A stretch of 64,000 nt of DNA from Thalassospira xiamenensis M-5 = DSM 17429 (GCF_000300235.2 NZ_CP004388.1:3852001-3916000); one strand, 5' to 3'; shown: positions 9,398 to 18,051, numbered from the stretch's first letter. A program made the numbers and translations. The notes: generated by a model from the sequence alone, not told the origin.

Positions 9398-11686
9398 GGT
9401 AAAAATCCGTTTAATGGCAGGTATAGCGTGAGCAGACCGTAAATGGTGATAAAGAGGGCGAGCTCGATGAGCGGTCTGTAGGTAAAGATGCGGGATAAGC
9501 GGGTAGCGAACAGCAAGCGTATGGTTGCGATGGTTCCGACCAGTGCCATAGCGGCGAGAACCACCAAGCCGGGAATCAGAACTCCCCAGAAATTGACATC
9601 CTGGGTCATGATACGGGTTTTCCCGCCTGCGAAAGGGGCGCTGCACCCAGAGCAGAGCAAAGCAAAGGTCAATGAGCAGATCGCGTATTTGTGTCCGGTT
9701 TTTCTTTGGGCCTTGTGTGCTAATCGCCATCACAGTCGCGATGTGCTGGTTAAGCGGCACAGGGTCATGGTTCTTTGTCGGCTTTCTGGCATTGACATAG
9801 TTTGCGGTTGCCAAAAGAAGGTCCTTTATCGGGGCTCTTGCTTCGAACGGAAGCAGGGGGATCATCTTGTGGAGCCGACCTGCGACATGGCCGATGCGAA
9901 GATGATGCAGCGTGTCGTCCAGGACAGAGCTATAGGCCTTGCCGGATGCCCGAAGTTTGGGCTGCAACAGTGCTGTCCGGTCTATCATCAGGCTGATCCA
10001 GCGCGCTTCGTTGGGGGCATGGCCCAATGCGCGGCGTCCGATATCCCGTCGACTAAGGTCGAGCAGTCTTTTGATCGCAGTGTCAGCGCGAACTGTTTGA
10101 AACATGGACATGCTTAGTGCCCCGAAGTTTACGGCGACCAAGACTGCAATCGAGATATTGAGCGAGGCAGCAAAGTCACCTGAATAATTGGTGCCGAGGC
10201 CTGACAGGATTGGAATGGTCAGGGCAATGCCAAGGGCGGTCATCATGGTGGGCAAGCGTGCCTGAAGGGAGCCCGCGAGCAGGAAAGCCGGTGCGAGAAC
10301 TGCTACAAGAACGGCGAAATCCGTGACCTGCGGCAGGATGAAGAAACTGTAAAATAGGCTGAAGGCGATGCCATACAATGTGCCAATGGTATATTTGACA
10401 ACAAAGGGCACCGGCGTATCGAAATTGCCAAACAGGGTGCAACAGACACCGAGAACGGAAACAGCGGTTCCCCCTTCTGTCCAGCCTGACCATATCCAGA
10501 ATGCACAGCCGCATAAAATGCCCGTAATGGCGCCAAGTGCAGCACGCGCGGCCATCTGGGGGTCCCGGTGATAAACATAGCCCCTGGCATGTTTGGGACC
10601 ATGCAGCGATCTTGTGTTCCGAAGAGGATTGATAAGAGTTGCACTGAACTTCAATTGCTTGCAGTCATGAAGCAGGCCGATCATCTCGGCAAGATGGCCG
10701 GCAAGGTTCGCACCAACCAAATCTACCGAAGATGCCTTTTCTTTCGCCAATTGTTTTTGCACGGTTCGTGCATGCGCGATCAGATCAAACGTTGCGTCGC
10801 TCTCATCGGCGATATCTGCGAGTGTGCACCATGTCCTGACATCATCGATCAGGCGGGTAAGTTCGGCAGGGGCAAAGTCGCCATCATGACGCAGAAAATG
10901 AATGCGTTCTTCGATTTCTGTCGTGAGCAGAAGCAACCGCGCCAGGCGATCATGAATAAGACGCAGAATTCTGCGATGGGGTATGACAGGTGCCGGATCA
11001 TAAGGCAGATGGGTGGCCAGATCCTGAAGCGTCAGCAGGTCAAGCGAGAGCTGTTTACGGTCGCTACGGTTTTCTTCTGGCGTGCCATTTAGCGCATCCT
11101 TGGCCAGTTGATGCGCATTCTGCATTGTTGTAGCAAGTTTACCGGTAAATAGGCCCGTCATGCGTTTGGGCAGGACATAACGATGTATCAGTACGGCACA
11201 GAGAATGCCGATGGAAATTTCCTGCACGCGCAAGGATGCGATGTCGAAAACCGCACCGGGATCAAGGACGCTGGGGAAGCCGATCAGGCTTGCGGTGTAG
11301 CCTGCAAGAACGAAGGCATAGGCGCGGGGCGTACGATCAAGCAGCGAAAAGAACAGGCACAAACCAATCCAGCCAGAGAGGATGAGGCTGCATAAAATCG
11401 GTTCATTCGCAAAGTTCGGGACGATGGCTACGGTTGCGATAGCCCCGATGAAGGTGCCTGCAAAGCGATATACACCCCGGCTAAGGGATGCACCGGCAGA
11501 GGTTTGCGAGACGATATACACCGTTATGATCGCCCAGAACGGGCGGGGCAGCCCGATCCGGAGCGAAATGTAATAGGCCAGCATCGCCGCAATGAAGGTT
11601 TTGGCGGAAAATAGGATTGCGTTTGCATCAATCTTCAGGGTGGGAGAACAAAAGAAGTTTATTCCAATTTTTATGGCCTGGGTCAA
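8447..11686 (-). CDS. FUSC-family permease whose frame runs on into the HlyD-like protein
   Basis: The open frame encodes 1079 residues. Residues 1 to about 690 form a FUSC/AaeB-type inner-membrane permease: a first group of membrane helices (FSAKTFIAAMLAYYI, PRPFWAIITVYIVSQ; about 26-165), a soluble region, then a second group (about 380-510). Residues about 692-763 are translated across the DUF1656 gene in the wrong frame and look like nonsense. The rest is the HlyD-like adaptor. AaeB-type FUSC pumps export aromatic acids or fusaric acid. The TTG at 11686 is taken as start because AGGAGGT lies 5 bases upstream. Four tandem pentamers at 9648-9667 lie near the FUSC end. With one pentamer fewer, FUSC would stop at 9606 in an ATGA overlap with DUF1656. 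So the fusion is probably secondary. Codon use is more AT-rich than in neighbours. Confidence 0.75.
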   Translation of the reverse strand: MTQAIKIGINFFCSPTLKIDANAILFSAKTFIAAMLAYYISLRIGLPRPFWAIITVYIVSQTSAGASLSRGVYRFAGTFIGAIATVAIVPNFANEPILCSLILSGWIGLCLFFSLLDRTPRAYAFVLAGYTASLIGFPSVLDPGAVFDIASLRVQEISIGILCAVLIHRYVLPKRMTGLFTGKLATTMQNAHQLAKDALNGTPEENRSDRKQLSLDLLTLQDLATHLPYDPAPVIPHRRILRLIHDRLARLLLLTTEIEERIHFLRHDGDFAPAELTRLIDDVRTWCTLADIADESDATFDLIAHARTVQKQLAKEKASSVDLVGANLAGHLAEMIGLLHDCKQLKFSATLINPLRNTRSLHGPKHARGYVYHRDPQMAARAALGAITGILCGCAFWIWSGWTEGGTAVSVLGVCCTLFGNFDTPVPFVVKYTIGTLYGIAFSLFYSFFILPQVTDFAVLVAVLAPAFLLAGSLQARLPTMMTALGIALTIPILSGLGTNYSGDFAASLNISIAVLVAVNFGALSMSMFQTVRADTAIKRLLDLSRRDIGRRALGHAPNEARWISLMIDRTALLQPKLRASGKAYSSVLDDTLHHLRIGHVAGRLHKMIPLLPFEARAPIKDLLLATANYVNARKPTKNHDPVPLNQHIATVMAISTQGPKKNRTQIRDLLIDLCFALLWVQRPFRRRENPYHDPGCQFLGSSDSRLGGSRRYGTGRNHRNHTLAVRYPLIPHLYLQTAHRARPLYHHLRSAHAIPAIKRIFTVKTVISLVGRYIVTLCLVAASAFVAFKAWSHYDKTLWTRDARVGVDVVQIAPEVSGTIRSVSVADNQYVKQGDVLYQIEPERLELAVALAKADVEAKQQDMIVRQATARRQRQLKDFASREAIQQANGAAAVASAAYQSAQASLDLAKLNLARSTIRSTVDGYVTNLKLRPGDYATAGITKISVIDASSFWVTGYFEETKIGRIHIGAPISIQLMGFDQPAFGHVESIGRGIENSNDTPGHLGLPNVATTFSWVRLAQRIPVRIKIDKIPASIELVAGMTATVQVMRQDRATNTDNHASSAYPDLDGLYRLKHSEY
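9394..9609 (-). CDS. DUF1656 small membrane protein (AaeX-like)
   Basis: A 71-residue protein with two membrane segments (about 9-31 and 46-64), starting MTQDVNFWGVLIPGL and ending YLPLNGFLP. DUF1656 proteins sit between FUSC permeases and HlyD adaptors in efflux operons; their exact role is not known. Its TGA overlaps the GTG of the HlyD-like gene. It is wholly embedded, in another frame, in the FUSC-HlyD reading frame, which is unusual and explained in the findings. Confidence 0.8.
   Translation of the reverse strand: MTQDVNFWGVLIPGLVVLAAMALVGTIATIRLLFATRLSRIFTYRPLIELALFITIYGLLTLYLPLNGFLP
9648..9667 (-). repeat. Four tandem CTYTG pentamers near the 3' end of FUSC
   Basis: On the minus strand the sequence reads CTTTG-CTTTG-CTCTG-CTCTG. 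Gain or loss of one unit shifts the frame. Loss of one unit puts FUSC in the frame that ends with ..AAPLSQAGKPVS at a TGA overlapping the DUF1656 ATG. It is a candidate slippage site. Confidence 0.75.
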
Positions 11687-11794
11687 AAGGGACCTCCTGG
11701 AGCGTGTTGTCCTCAATGCCCGCAATTGTGAATGATTTGCAAAAACTAATAAATTCGATATTATGACATAAAATCACTAAAAACTGCCATTCTC

Positions 11795-12586
11795 ATGACG
11801 GAATTACGATCTGCTGTTTCTGTTTTTGATCCTGACCTCATACCTGTGCCTGCACTCGCCTATAAGCTGGATTTCTCGGACCACGCTGGTGAAGTACCTT
11901 TGCATGTGCATCGCAAAGGGCAGTTGATTTTGGCCTTGCGCGGGGCTGTTACCTGTCGCGCAGGTAACGAGCTTTGGGTGGTGCCACCCAATTGCGGGGT
12001 TTGGATTCCGGGTGATGTGCCGCATAGCGCGCGTGCCACGGCGAACGCATGTCTTAATTATCTGTTTGTCGCGCCAGGGGCGGCTGATTTGCCTGCGACC
12101 TGTTGTACGTTGTCGATCTCACCGATGATCCGCGAAATGATTGATCGGCTCGCCCGGGATTGCTGTGCGTATCCGCCCGATAGCCATGCGGCGCGGCTTG
12201 CGCGTGTCATGCTTGATGAATTGGCCGACATGCCGCGAGAGCGTTTTAATCTGCCAATTTCCAATCATCCAAAAATTAAGCTGATGGCAGATGCCTTGAC
12301 GCTCGACCCTGCTGATCGCACCACGCTGAAGGATTGGGCCAGGCATGTCGCGATGAGCGAGCGATCTCTCGCCCGTTTGATTGTGCAGGAAACGGGTCTT
12401 ACCTTTGGGCGCTGGCGACAGCAACTGCATCTGGTTGTTGCCCTGCGGGAGCTGGCCAGTGGTGAGGCGGTGCAGAATGTTGCAGGTGCGCTGGGATATG
12501 AGTCCGTGAATGCCTTTATCACAATGTTCAAAAAAGCCCTGGGTAGCACACCAGCTCAGTATTTTGCTCAAAACAGGGATGTCTAG
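11795..12586 (+). CDS. AraC-family transcriptional regulator with cupin sensor domain
   Basis: A 263-residue AraC/XylS regulator. The N-terminal cupin (about 35-110) shows the typical HVHRKGQLILALRG and PPNCGVWIPGDVPHS pattern. The C-terminal double helix-turn-helix (about 160-258) has the family end GYESVNAFITMFKKALGSTPAQY. Divergent orientation and a 108-bp AT-rich gap to the FUSC gene make it the likely regulator of that efflux set, responding to a small ligand, perhaps an aromatic acid (inference). Its codon use is like the FUSC genes and unlike lysA. Confidence 0.92.
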   Translation: MTELRSAVSVFDPDLIPVPALAYKLDFSDHAGEVPLHVHRKGQLILALRGAVTCRAGNELWVVPPNCGVWIPGDVPHSARATANACLNYLFVAPGAADLPATCCTLSISPMIREMIDRLARDCCAYPPDSHAARLARVMLDELADMPRERFNLPISNHPKIKLMADALTLDPADRTTLKDWARHVAMSERSLARLIVQETGLTFGRWRQQLHLVVALRELASGEAVQNVAGALGYESVNAFITMFKKALGSTPAQYFAQNRDV

Positions 12587-12681
12587 TTATTGTGCCAGAA
12601 AAAGAAAGTTCGGTTTCGGAGCTGATAAGAGTATCGGTAACCAGACACCGCGTCGCAAAAATATCGGCGGGAAAGAAAGGT

Positions 12682-12718
12682 CAGAGCGAACTCATTTCAC
12701 TCAAATGAACTTGCTCTG
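12682..12718 (+). terminator. Imperfect hairpin after the AraC gene
   Basis: Arms starting CAGAGCGAACTCATTT and ending in AAATGAACTTGCTCTG pair at 13 of 16 positions around a CACTC loop, followed by an AT-rich stretch (AATTCTAATTTTATG). It lies about 100 bases after the AraC stop and may end its transcript. Confidence 0.4.
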
Positions 12719-13400
12719 CCAATTCTAATTTTATGTGTCGCGTTTCCATTTTTATGCGTCAATTCACACAATGACAGGATAGGAACGCCAAACTCTGGAA
12801 GCACGGCAACAGACGGCCCCAACCACTGGCTTACCGCGCGCTCCGGCCACGACCACCGAACCCGGGTCGGACCTCGGACCTCTGCCAGCCTGACCAATGG
12901 ACGGCTCGCCGACCGCCCGCACCCTCGTTGCCCGCTTCGGCAAAATTCAGCAATGCCGTGACCTCAGAAGCCGAGACACAACTCGGGCCTCCAGCAGCCA
13001 TCTTCGACGGACAATCAATCGGGCTCTTTGCTGCCTCGATCACCGTCTAGCCACGGCGACAACCTACTACCCCGACGTTCAGACACACCTCGGGCCGCTG
13101 CCATTTTCACCGGCAGACGGACTTCGGGCGCACTTGCCCCCAACCTGTCCACCACCGACGGGCCACAATCCGATGCCGTCATCGCTGCCATTGCTGCCGC
13201 TTCCGGCAAATCCGGGGTCCCTTCCCCGATAAGACGCACCTCTCCCGTCATGACAAATAAGGGTGTTCGAAACCTGTTAGAACCGGCGCAAAATGCCGCC
13301 GTAATGGCTCCGCCATCCGCCGATGAGCATCCTGCGGAGTGCCCCGCCGCCCTGCCTCAATCCTTGCCGCTGCATCCTGATCACCTCTTTGATCCCGCCC

Positions 13401-13441
13401 CAAAACGCAAAAACCCGCAAGGCACAAGGCCTCGCGGGTTT
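13401..13441 (-). terminator. Rho-independent terminator, leftward
   Basis: Stem AAACCCGC (minus strand, 13441-13434) pairs with GCGGGTTT (13418-13411) around an inner AGGC/GCCT helix, followed by TTTTTGCGTTTT. Clear and strong on the minus strand. Confidence 0.75.
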
Positions 13442-13468
13442 CGGTCCGGGTGCATTTCTCCCGTTGAC
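13401..13468 (-). ncRNA. Candidate small RNA of about 65-70 nt
   Basis: On the minus strand a promoter-like pair TTGATT-17 bp-CATAAG (13498-13503 and 13475-13480) is followed after about 65 bases by a strong terminator: AAACCCGC / GCGGGTTT with an inner AGGC/GCCT helix, then TTTTTGCGTTTT (13401-13441). No gene on this strand upstream needs the terminator, because TIGR02302 runs the other way. A short reading frame of 24 codons (MHPDRNPRGL..) starts inside but reads through the terminator and is not convincing. The transcript is an inference from signals only. Confidence 0.35.
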
Positions 13469-13538
13469 TTTGTCCTTATGCCACAACAAAAAGAACAAAT
13501 CAAGAACTTTCTGAAAAAACTTTATATACCGCCAAAAT

Positions 13539-13566
13539 CCGCCCCATTCGGGCCGGTTTTTATTTT
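13539..13566 (+). terminator. Terminator-like stem, rightward
   Basis: CCGCCCC-ATTC-GGGCCGG with one mismatch, then TTTTTATTTT on the plus strand. No known gene ends just before it. Confidence 0.5.
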
Positions 13567-13690
13567 GGCTCACGCGCGATCCTGACTTGACCCGCCACGT
13601 CAAAGCCCCAAACTTAGATTAGGGTCTTGCAAGACCCAGCTGGCGTCACATGTCCCGGACACGGGGCGATTGCAGGGGCCGAAATTCGAT

Positions 13691-16111
13691 ATGTCGATCA
13701 TACCACCCAATCCCCGACTGGAACGTCATCTGCGCCTGGCGCGGATGATCATGTCGTGGGAACGGGTATGGCCGCGGCTGATCCCGCCTTTGACAATCGT
13801 GATGCTGATTGCCGGTCTAACCCTGACCGGTACGTTTGAAATGCTGCCCGCGACCGGGCATATCATTTTGCTTTCGATCCTCTCGGTTACCGGACTTGTC
13901 GCCATCATCCTGCCGTGGCGTCATTTCACATGGCCCAATCGCCGTGCTGTCCTGCAAAGGATCGAACAGGAAAACGGCCTTGAAAACAACCCGCTGCAAA
14001 GCCTTGAAGACCATATCGAAGATCGCGACGACCCACTGACCAGCTATCTGTGGCAAAAACAGTTGCAACGCCACGAGGCAATGCTGAACCATCTGCATCT
14101 GCCCCGTCCGGTGCCGTCCCTTGCCAGGGTGGATCGATACGGGTTGGTCATCTTGCCCGTATTGCTTCTGAGCGTTGGCCTGTTTGCCGGTCACGACCGC
14201 ATGAGCGAGCGGTTTTACAAGGCATTCAGCCCGCTGCAACGGCTGGGTGCTGCTGATTTCAGCACGACATTGTGGGTGACCCCCCCGGCCTATACCGGAC
14301 AAATCCCGCGCGTCCTGCGGTTCGAGCAGGTTAAAGGCCAGCAAAAGCAGGATGATGGCGGCTCTGACGCATCCAGCGCCATTGATGTCGACGTGCCTGT
14401 CGGGTCGACACTGGCCGGCAGCATCGGCAGTGTCTGGCAACCGACCCTGCATACGCCGACCGGTGAACGCGACATTTCCGAAAGCAGCGACAACAGCTAT
14501 GTCCTCTCGACCGCACTTGATCAGGCCGGACCATGGCGCATTTCGGTGTGGGGCACGGATCGGCTGACCCTTAATGTCAATCTGGTTGCCGATAAACCGC
14601 CCGCACTTTCATTTGCAAGCCCGCCTTCGATTACCCGGCGCGAACATATCCGGCTGGACTACGTTGCGACCGATGATTACGGCATGAAAAACCTTGAACT
14701 GGTTATCACGCCCGCAACCGACGGCGTTGGTCACGAACAGTTTGGCGCCATCGACACTATCCGTATCGATCTGTCTGGTGGTGACACCCCGGGTGGTCCG
14801 GCCGCCATGCCGACACGGATCGAAGGCCCCCGTTTCATTGATCTGGTATCCCATCCATGGGCGGGGCTTCCGGTTAATCTGCAACTGGTTTCGCTCGACA
14901 ACGCCGGACAAAATGGCGAAAGCGACATACGTTCAATCATTCTGCCCGAACGTGAATTCACCCATCCCGTGGCGAAAAAACTGATCACGATCCGCCGCGG
15001 ATTGCTGCGCTATCCCGACAAGGCACTTGAAATGCGCAACGCCCTTATGCCTGTCATTTATGCCCCGCAGGCATTTAACGGCCATATCGGCATTTTTCTT
15101 GCACTTTCCGTGACAGAGGCACGACTTTCGGCCCATCTGCGTGATCGCGACATCCATCAGGACGTGGCCGGTTTGCTTTGGCACATCGCCGAAGAGATCG
15201 AACGCGGCAGCTATGGCATGGCCGAACGCAATCTGATGGAGGCTGAGGAACGGCTGCTGGATGCCCTTGCCAACCCGGACGTGACCGAAACCGAAATCGC
15301 CGATCTGATCGAAAACTATCGCCGCGCCCTTAACGAATATATGGCCGCCCTCGCCCGCGAGGCACCGCAGAATCAGCAAAACCAGCAACAGGGCCCCGCC
15401 GCCATCCTTGAACAGCAGGACCTGTCACGTATCGTCGATCAGATCGAAGCACTCATGCAGGCTGGTGCGCGTGATCAGGCGCGCGCCCTGATCGACCGCC
15501 TGCGCGAACTGGTCGAAAACATGCAGGTCACATCGGGCGACGGCGGGGCCGATATCACATCCACCTTGCGCGAAATGCTTGATGGCATTCGCGATCTTGC
15601 CCGCCGACAACAGGATCTGATGAATCAGGGGGATAATCCCTCAAGCCCCGGCGGCAATGGCAACCGCGCCCGGCAGCAGCAAAATCTTGCCGGGGACGCA
15701 CAGAGCCTGACCAACAATTCCGGCTTTGGCCAGTTTGGCAATCTCAGCGGCATAGAAACCGCGATAGAGGCCATGCAACGCGCCGCAGACGCCCTTGACC
15801 ACAATCGCGCCCACGAAGCCCTGCAACAACAGGGGCTGGCCATGGAAGCCCTGCAACAGGGTATTGGCGAGCTAAGCCGTGCTCTTGAAGGTTTAAGCCA
15901 GATGATGCCGATGCTTGATGAACTTCAGGGGTCGGGCAATCGTGATCCGCTTGGTCGGCCGGTGGGCGGCGATGGCACCACCGTCATCCCCGAAGTCGAC
16001 ACGCTTGAACGGGCATGGCGCATCTTGCAGGAACTGCGCCGCCGATCCGGCGACCCGGACCGCCCGGTGATCGAACAGGAATATATTGATCGCTTGCTGA
16101 AACGGTTCTAA
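13691..16111 (+). CDS. TIGR02302/DUF4175 family inner-membrane protein
   Basis: An 806-residue protein of the alphaproteobacterial TIGR02302 family, function unknown. It has two N-terminal membrane segments (about 33-75) and a third near 150-168, a long extracytoplasmic region with beta-type repeats (about 180-460), and a C-terminal helical, glutamine-rich region (about 500-806: AREAPQNQQNQQQG and later heptad-like segments). It ends with the family-typical DPDRPVIEQEYIDRLLKRF. The ATG at 13691 gives the first clear codon in a suitable place, though the ribosome site is weak. In relatives this gene is found near lysA and ftsEX, which fits here apart from the inserted efflux block. Confidence 0.88.
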   Translation: MSIIPPNPRLERHLRLARMIMSWERVWPRLIPPLTIVMLIAGLTLTGTFEMLPATGHIILLSILSVTGLVAIILPWRHFTWPNRRAVLQRIEQENGLENNPLQSLEDHIEDRDDPLTSYLWQKQLQRHEAMLNHLHLPRPVPSLARVDRYGLVILPVLLLSVGLFAGHDRMSERFYKAFSPLQRLGAADFSTTLWVTPPAYTGQIPRVLRFEQVKGQQKQDDGGSDASSAIDVDVPVGSTLAGSIGSVWQPTLHTPTGERDISESSDNSYVLSTALDQAGPWRISVWGTDRLTLNVNLVADKPPALSFASPPSITRREHIRLDYVATDDYGMKNLELVITPATDGVGHEQFGAIDTIRIDLSGGDTPGGPAAMPTRIEGPRFIDLVSHPWAGLPVNLQLVSLDNAGQNGESDIRSIILPEREFTHPVAKKLITIRRGLLRYPDKALEMRNALMPVIYAPQAFNGHIGIFLALSVTEARLSAHLRDRDIHQDVAGLLWHIAEEIERGSYGMAERNLMEAEERLLDALANPDVTETEIADLIENYRRALNEYMAALAREAPQNQQNQQQGPAAILEQQDLSRIVDQIEALMQAGARDQARALIDRLRELVENMQVTSGDGGADITSTLREMLDGIRDLARRQQDLMNQGDNPSSPGGNGNRARQQQNLAGDAQSLTNNSGFGQFGNLSGIETAIEAMQRAADALDHNRAHEALQQQGLAMEALQQGIGELSRALEGLSQMMPMLDELQGSGNRDPLGRPVGGDGTTVIPEVDTLERAWRILQELRRRSGDPDRPVIEQEYIDRLLKRF

Positions 16112-16144
16112 AGGCCGGTCAAAAGGACGACACAGATAAAACAA

Positions 16145-16170
16145 AAGGGCAGCGACGGATCGCTGCCCTT
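16145..16170. terminator. Bidirectional terminator between converging genes
   Basis: Perfect 11-bp stem AAGGGCAGCGA/TCGCTGCCCTT with loop CGGA. On the minus strand it is followed by TTGTTTT, and on the plus strand by TGTCATTTT. It serves both TIGR02302 and the zinc-ribbon gene. Confidence 0.85.
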
Positions 16171-16191
16171 GTCATTTTCAGATCAAACCGG

Positions 16192-17007
16192 TCAGGGTTC
16201 GACCGCCTCGCGCGGGTCAAGGAATGTGACCTGCAAACGGGTTGCTGTCGGGTTCGGACGACGGATTTTGGTTTCGACCGTCATGGTTTCGCCAACCGGC
16301 AGCATCTGGGCTTCCATCGGCATGTCCGCCCCGCCCTGCACCGCACTTTCGTCATAGATCAGCGGCACTTTTTTGCGCTGAACCACACGATCCAGCGGAT
16401 CGAGAAGCTCAATCAACAAATAGGGCAACGCCCGGTCGATCTCATCGATATTGACGATCTCGGCGCGAACGACAAGAACATCAACCCCGTCTTCCTCTTC
16501 GCGAGTCGGCGGCAATTCACGAATATCAAGGCCTTCGCCAACATGGGGCACATCAAGCCCGACCATGTCATAGACCTTGGCAATCGGCGGCCACAGATTG
16601 ATCAGGATATCTTTGGCAAAATATCCGCCCGCACCAATCCCGCCAAGGATCAGGAAGAACAGGATCCAGCCAATCACACCCTTTTTCGATTTCGCAGGCG
16701 GTTTCGGATTGTTGCGAATCAGCTGCTGCGGGATGGGGGGCGGATCGGGAATTTTGTCCGCATCCTCGAAACCGGGATCAACCTGACCTGGCATCTGATC
16801 GGCATTGAAATCGGCACCAAGCGCGCCATCCTGATCGAAAGGCGGCGGCAGCTTGTTTTCCTGCGCTGGCGACGGGGTTTTCATTCCCGGCGGGTCCTGA
16901 TGCCAGCTATTGCCGCAGTTTTTGCAGCGTACGGTTCTGCCCTTTGGGCCGATCGCCTCTGTTTTCACAGAGTATTTTTTTGAACAATCTGGGCAAGTAA
17001 TGATCAT
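16192..17007 (-). CDS. MJ0042 zinc-ribbon domain membrane protein
   Basis: A 271-residue protein. The N-terminus is an MJ0042-type zinc ribbon with CPDC (C5, C8) and CKNC (C28, C31). A proline-rich linker follows, then one membrane helix (about 118-142, GVIGWILFFLILGGIGAGGYF), and a DUF3426-like extracytoplasmic domain to the end. Function is not known. It lies divergent from ftsE in many alphaproteobacteria, which suggests a link with cell envelope or division, but this is only context. Confidence 0.85.
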   Translation of the reverse strand: MIITCPDCSKKYSVKTEAIGPKGRTVRCKNCGNSWHQDPPGMKTPSPAQENKLPPPFDQDGALGADFNADQMPGQVDPGFEDADKIPDPPPIPQQLIRNNPKPPAKSKKGVIGWILFFLILGGIGAGGYFAKDILINLWPPIAKVYDMVGLDVPHVGEGLDIRELPPTREEEDGVDVLVVRAEIVNIDEIDRALPYLLIELLDPLDRVVQRKKVPLIYDESAVQGGADMPMEAQMLPVGETMTVETKIRRPNPTATRLQVTFLDPREAVEP

Positions 17008-17373
17008 TGCAAACCTGGCATCTCGATGTCAGCGGCATGAAACCCGGGGCACGGCCATAACCTGAGTGATTTCCGACGATCCCCCGAATTCGCCGGTGTA
17101 GGGCAGAACCTACACTATATGTAAATAGCGGCGATTTAACAGACTGTTAAGCACAGATAACTGAAGCTGCCCCAATTTGGATGGCACAGCATTGCACATA
17201 TGGTGCTTAGATGACATCCGAAGAACTGTTTAAGTCGTCATATTTTCGGCCAATCTATAATGATACCCAATTTGGGATCAGCCAGATCGGACTTTTGCAA
17301 TTGTTCAAGCGGCCCCATCATTATCATGTTATGTCGGGTCTGATACGTCGTGCTGCGATATGGAGCGCAAGTT
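17008..17373. other. 366-bp gap between the zinc-ribbon gene and ftsE
   Basis: No gene seen. The gap must hold both divergent promoters. The motif CCAATTTGG occurs twice (17172-17180 and 17268-17276; the second is extended to CCCAATTTGGG). A TATAAT hexamer lies at 17257-17262 but lacks a clear -35 box. Confidence 0.5.
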
Positions 17374-18051
17374 TTGACTGAAGTCGTAAGTTTCAGGAAT
17401 GTGGGTGTCCGCTATGAATCCGGGCCGGAGATTCTGCGCGATCTGAACTTTACCCTGCATCGTGGCAGCTTTCATTTCCTGACCGGGGCTTCTGGTGCGG
17501 GCAAATCGACATTGATGCGCCTGCTCTATCTTGCCCTGCGCCAGACACGCGGCGAGATCAATATTTTCGGACGCGACAATATCCGCATTCCGCGCGACGA
17601 ACTGCCCGCCATCCGCCGCAAGATCGGCGTGGTGTTTCAGGACTTCCGCCTGATCAATCATTTGACGACTTTTGAAAATGTCGCCCTGCCGCTTCGCGTC
17701 GCCGGGGTCGAGGATCTGCAAATCCGCAAAAATGTGACCGAACTTCTCGAATGGGTCGGCCTTGGTGATCAGATCAATGCGGTTCCATCGCGGCTTTCCG
17801 GCGGGCAGCAGCAACGCGTTGCCATCGCGCGCGCGGTTATCGGCCGCCCGGCTCTGCTTCTGGCTGACGAGCCGACCGGCAACGTTGATGACCGGATCGC
17901 CATGCGGCTGTTATATCTTTTTGAAGAACTGAACAAACTTGGCACCACAGTGCTGATCGCCACCCATAACCGGCAACTTGTGCGTCGCTTTGGCCATAAT
18001 CAATGGCTGCTTGAGGCTGGCACCCTGCACGACATCACGCATAGCGCGTAA
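17374..18051 (+). CDS. ftsE: Cell division ATP-binding protein FtsE
   Basis: ABC-type ATPase that with FtsX controls septal peptidoglycan hydrolases. Walker [10 protein letters not shown], the Q-loop VFQDFRLI (an FtsE mark), signature LSGGQQQR, Walker [10 protein letters not shown] and H-loop ATHN are all present. The TTG at 17374 is preferred, with GGAG 8 bases upstream, giving the usual 225 residues; a GTG at 17350 would add eight residues. ftsX follows after 47 bases. Confidence 0.95.
   Translation: MTEVVSFRNVGVRYESGPEILRDLNFTLHRGSFHFLTGASGAGKSTLMRLLYLALRQTRGEINIFGRDNIRIPRDELPAIRRKIGVVFQDFRLINHLTTFENVALPLRVAGVEDLQIRKNVTELLEWVGLGDQINAVPSRLSGGQQQRVAIARAVIGRPALLLADEPTGNVDDRIAMRLLYLFEELNKLGTTVLIATHNRQLVRRFGHNQWLLEAGTLHDITHSA

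Larger units (their letters stand above)
12587..13690. other. About 1.1 kb with no convincing gene; hairpins and possible small RNA
   Basis: No frame here has coding character or a recognisable domain on either strand. The stretch 12780-13260 is rich in C and has loosely repeated units (ACACAACTCGGGCC near 12976; ACACACCTCGGGCC near 13083). It holds a hairpin after the AraC gene (12682-12718), a leftward terminator with a promoter-like element (13401-13503) and a rightward terminator-like stem (13539-13566). It separates lysA from TIGR02302, which are often close in related bacteria, so it may be debris from an insertion. Confidence 0.5.

Noticed and set aside
12780-13270. RNase P RNA or tmRNA in the non-coding stretch
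   Set aside because: The conserved cores (GAGGAAAGTCC, or the tRNA-like CCA end with tag frame) were not found.
13277-13375. 32-codon frame on the minus strand (MQRQGLRQGG..) with a GAGGTG-like site
   Set aside because: It lies after a strong terminator with no other promoter seen, and the product is a low-complexity Arg/Gly peptide.
13028-13585. 185-codon open frame before TIGR02302 on the plus strand
   Set aside because: Composition is not coding-like, no ribosome site, runs through two terminator-like stems, and gives no recognisable protein.
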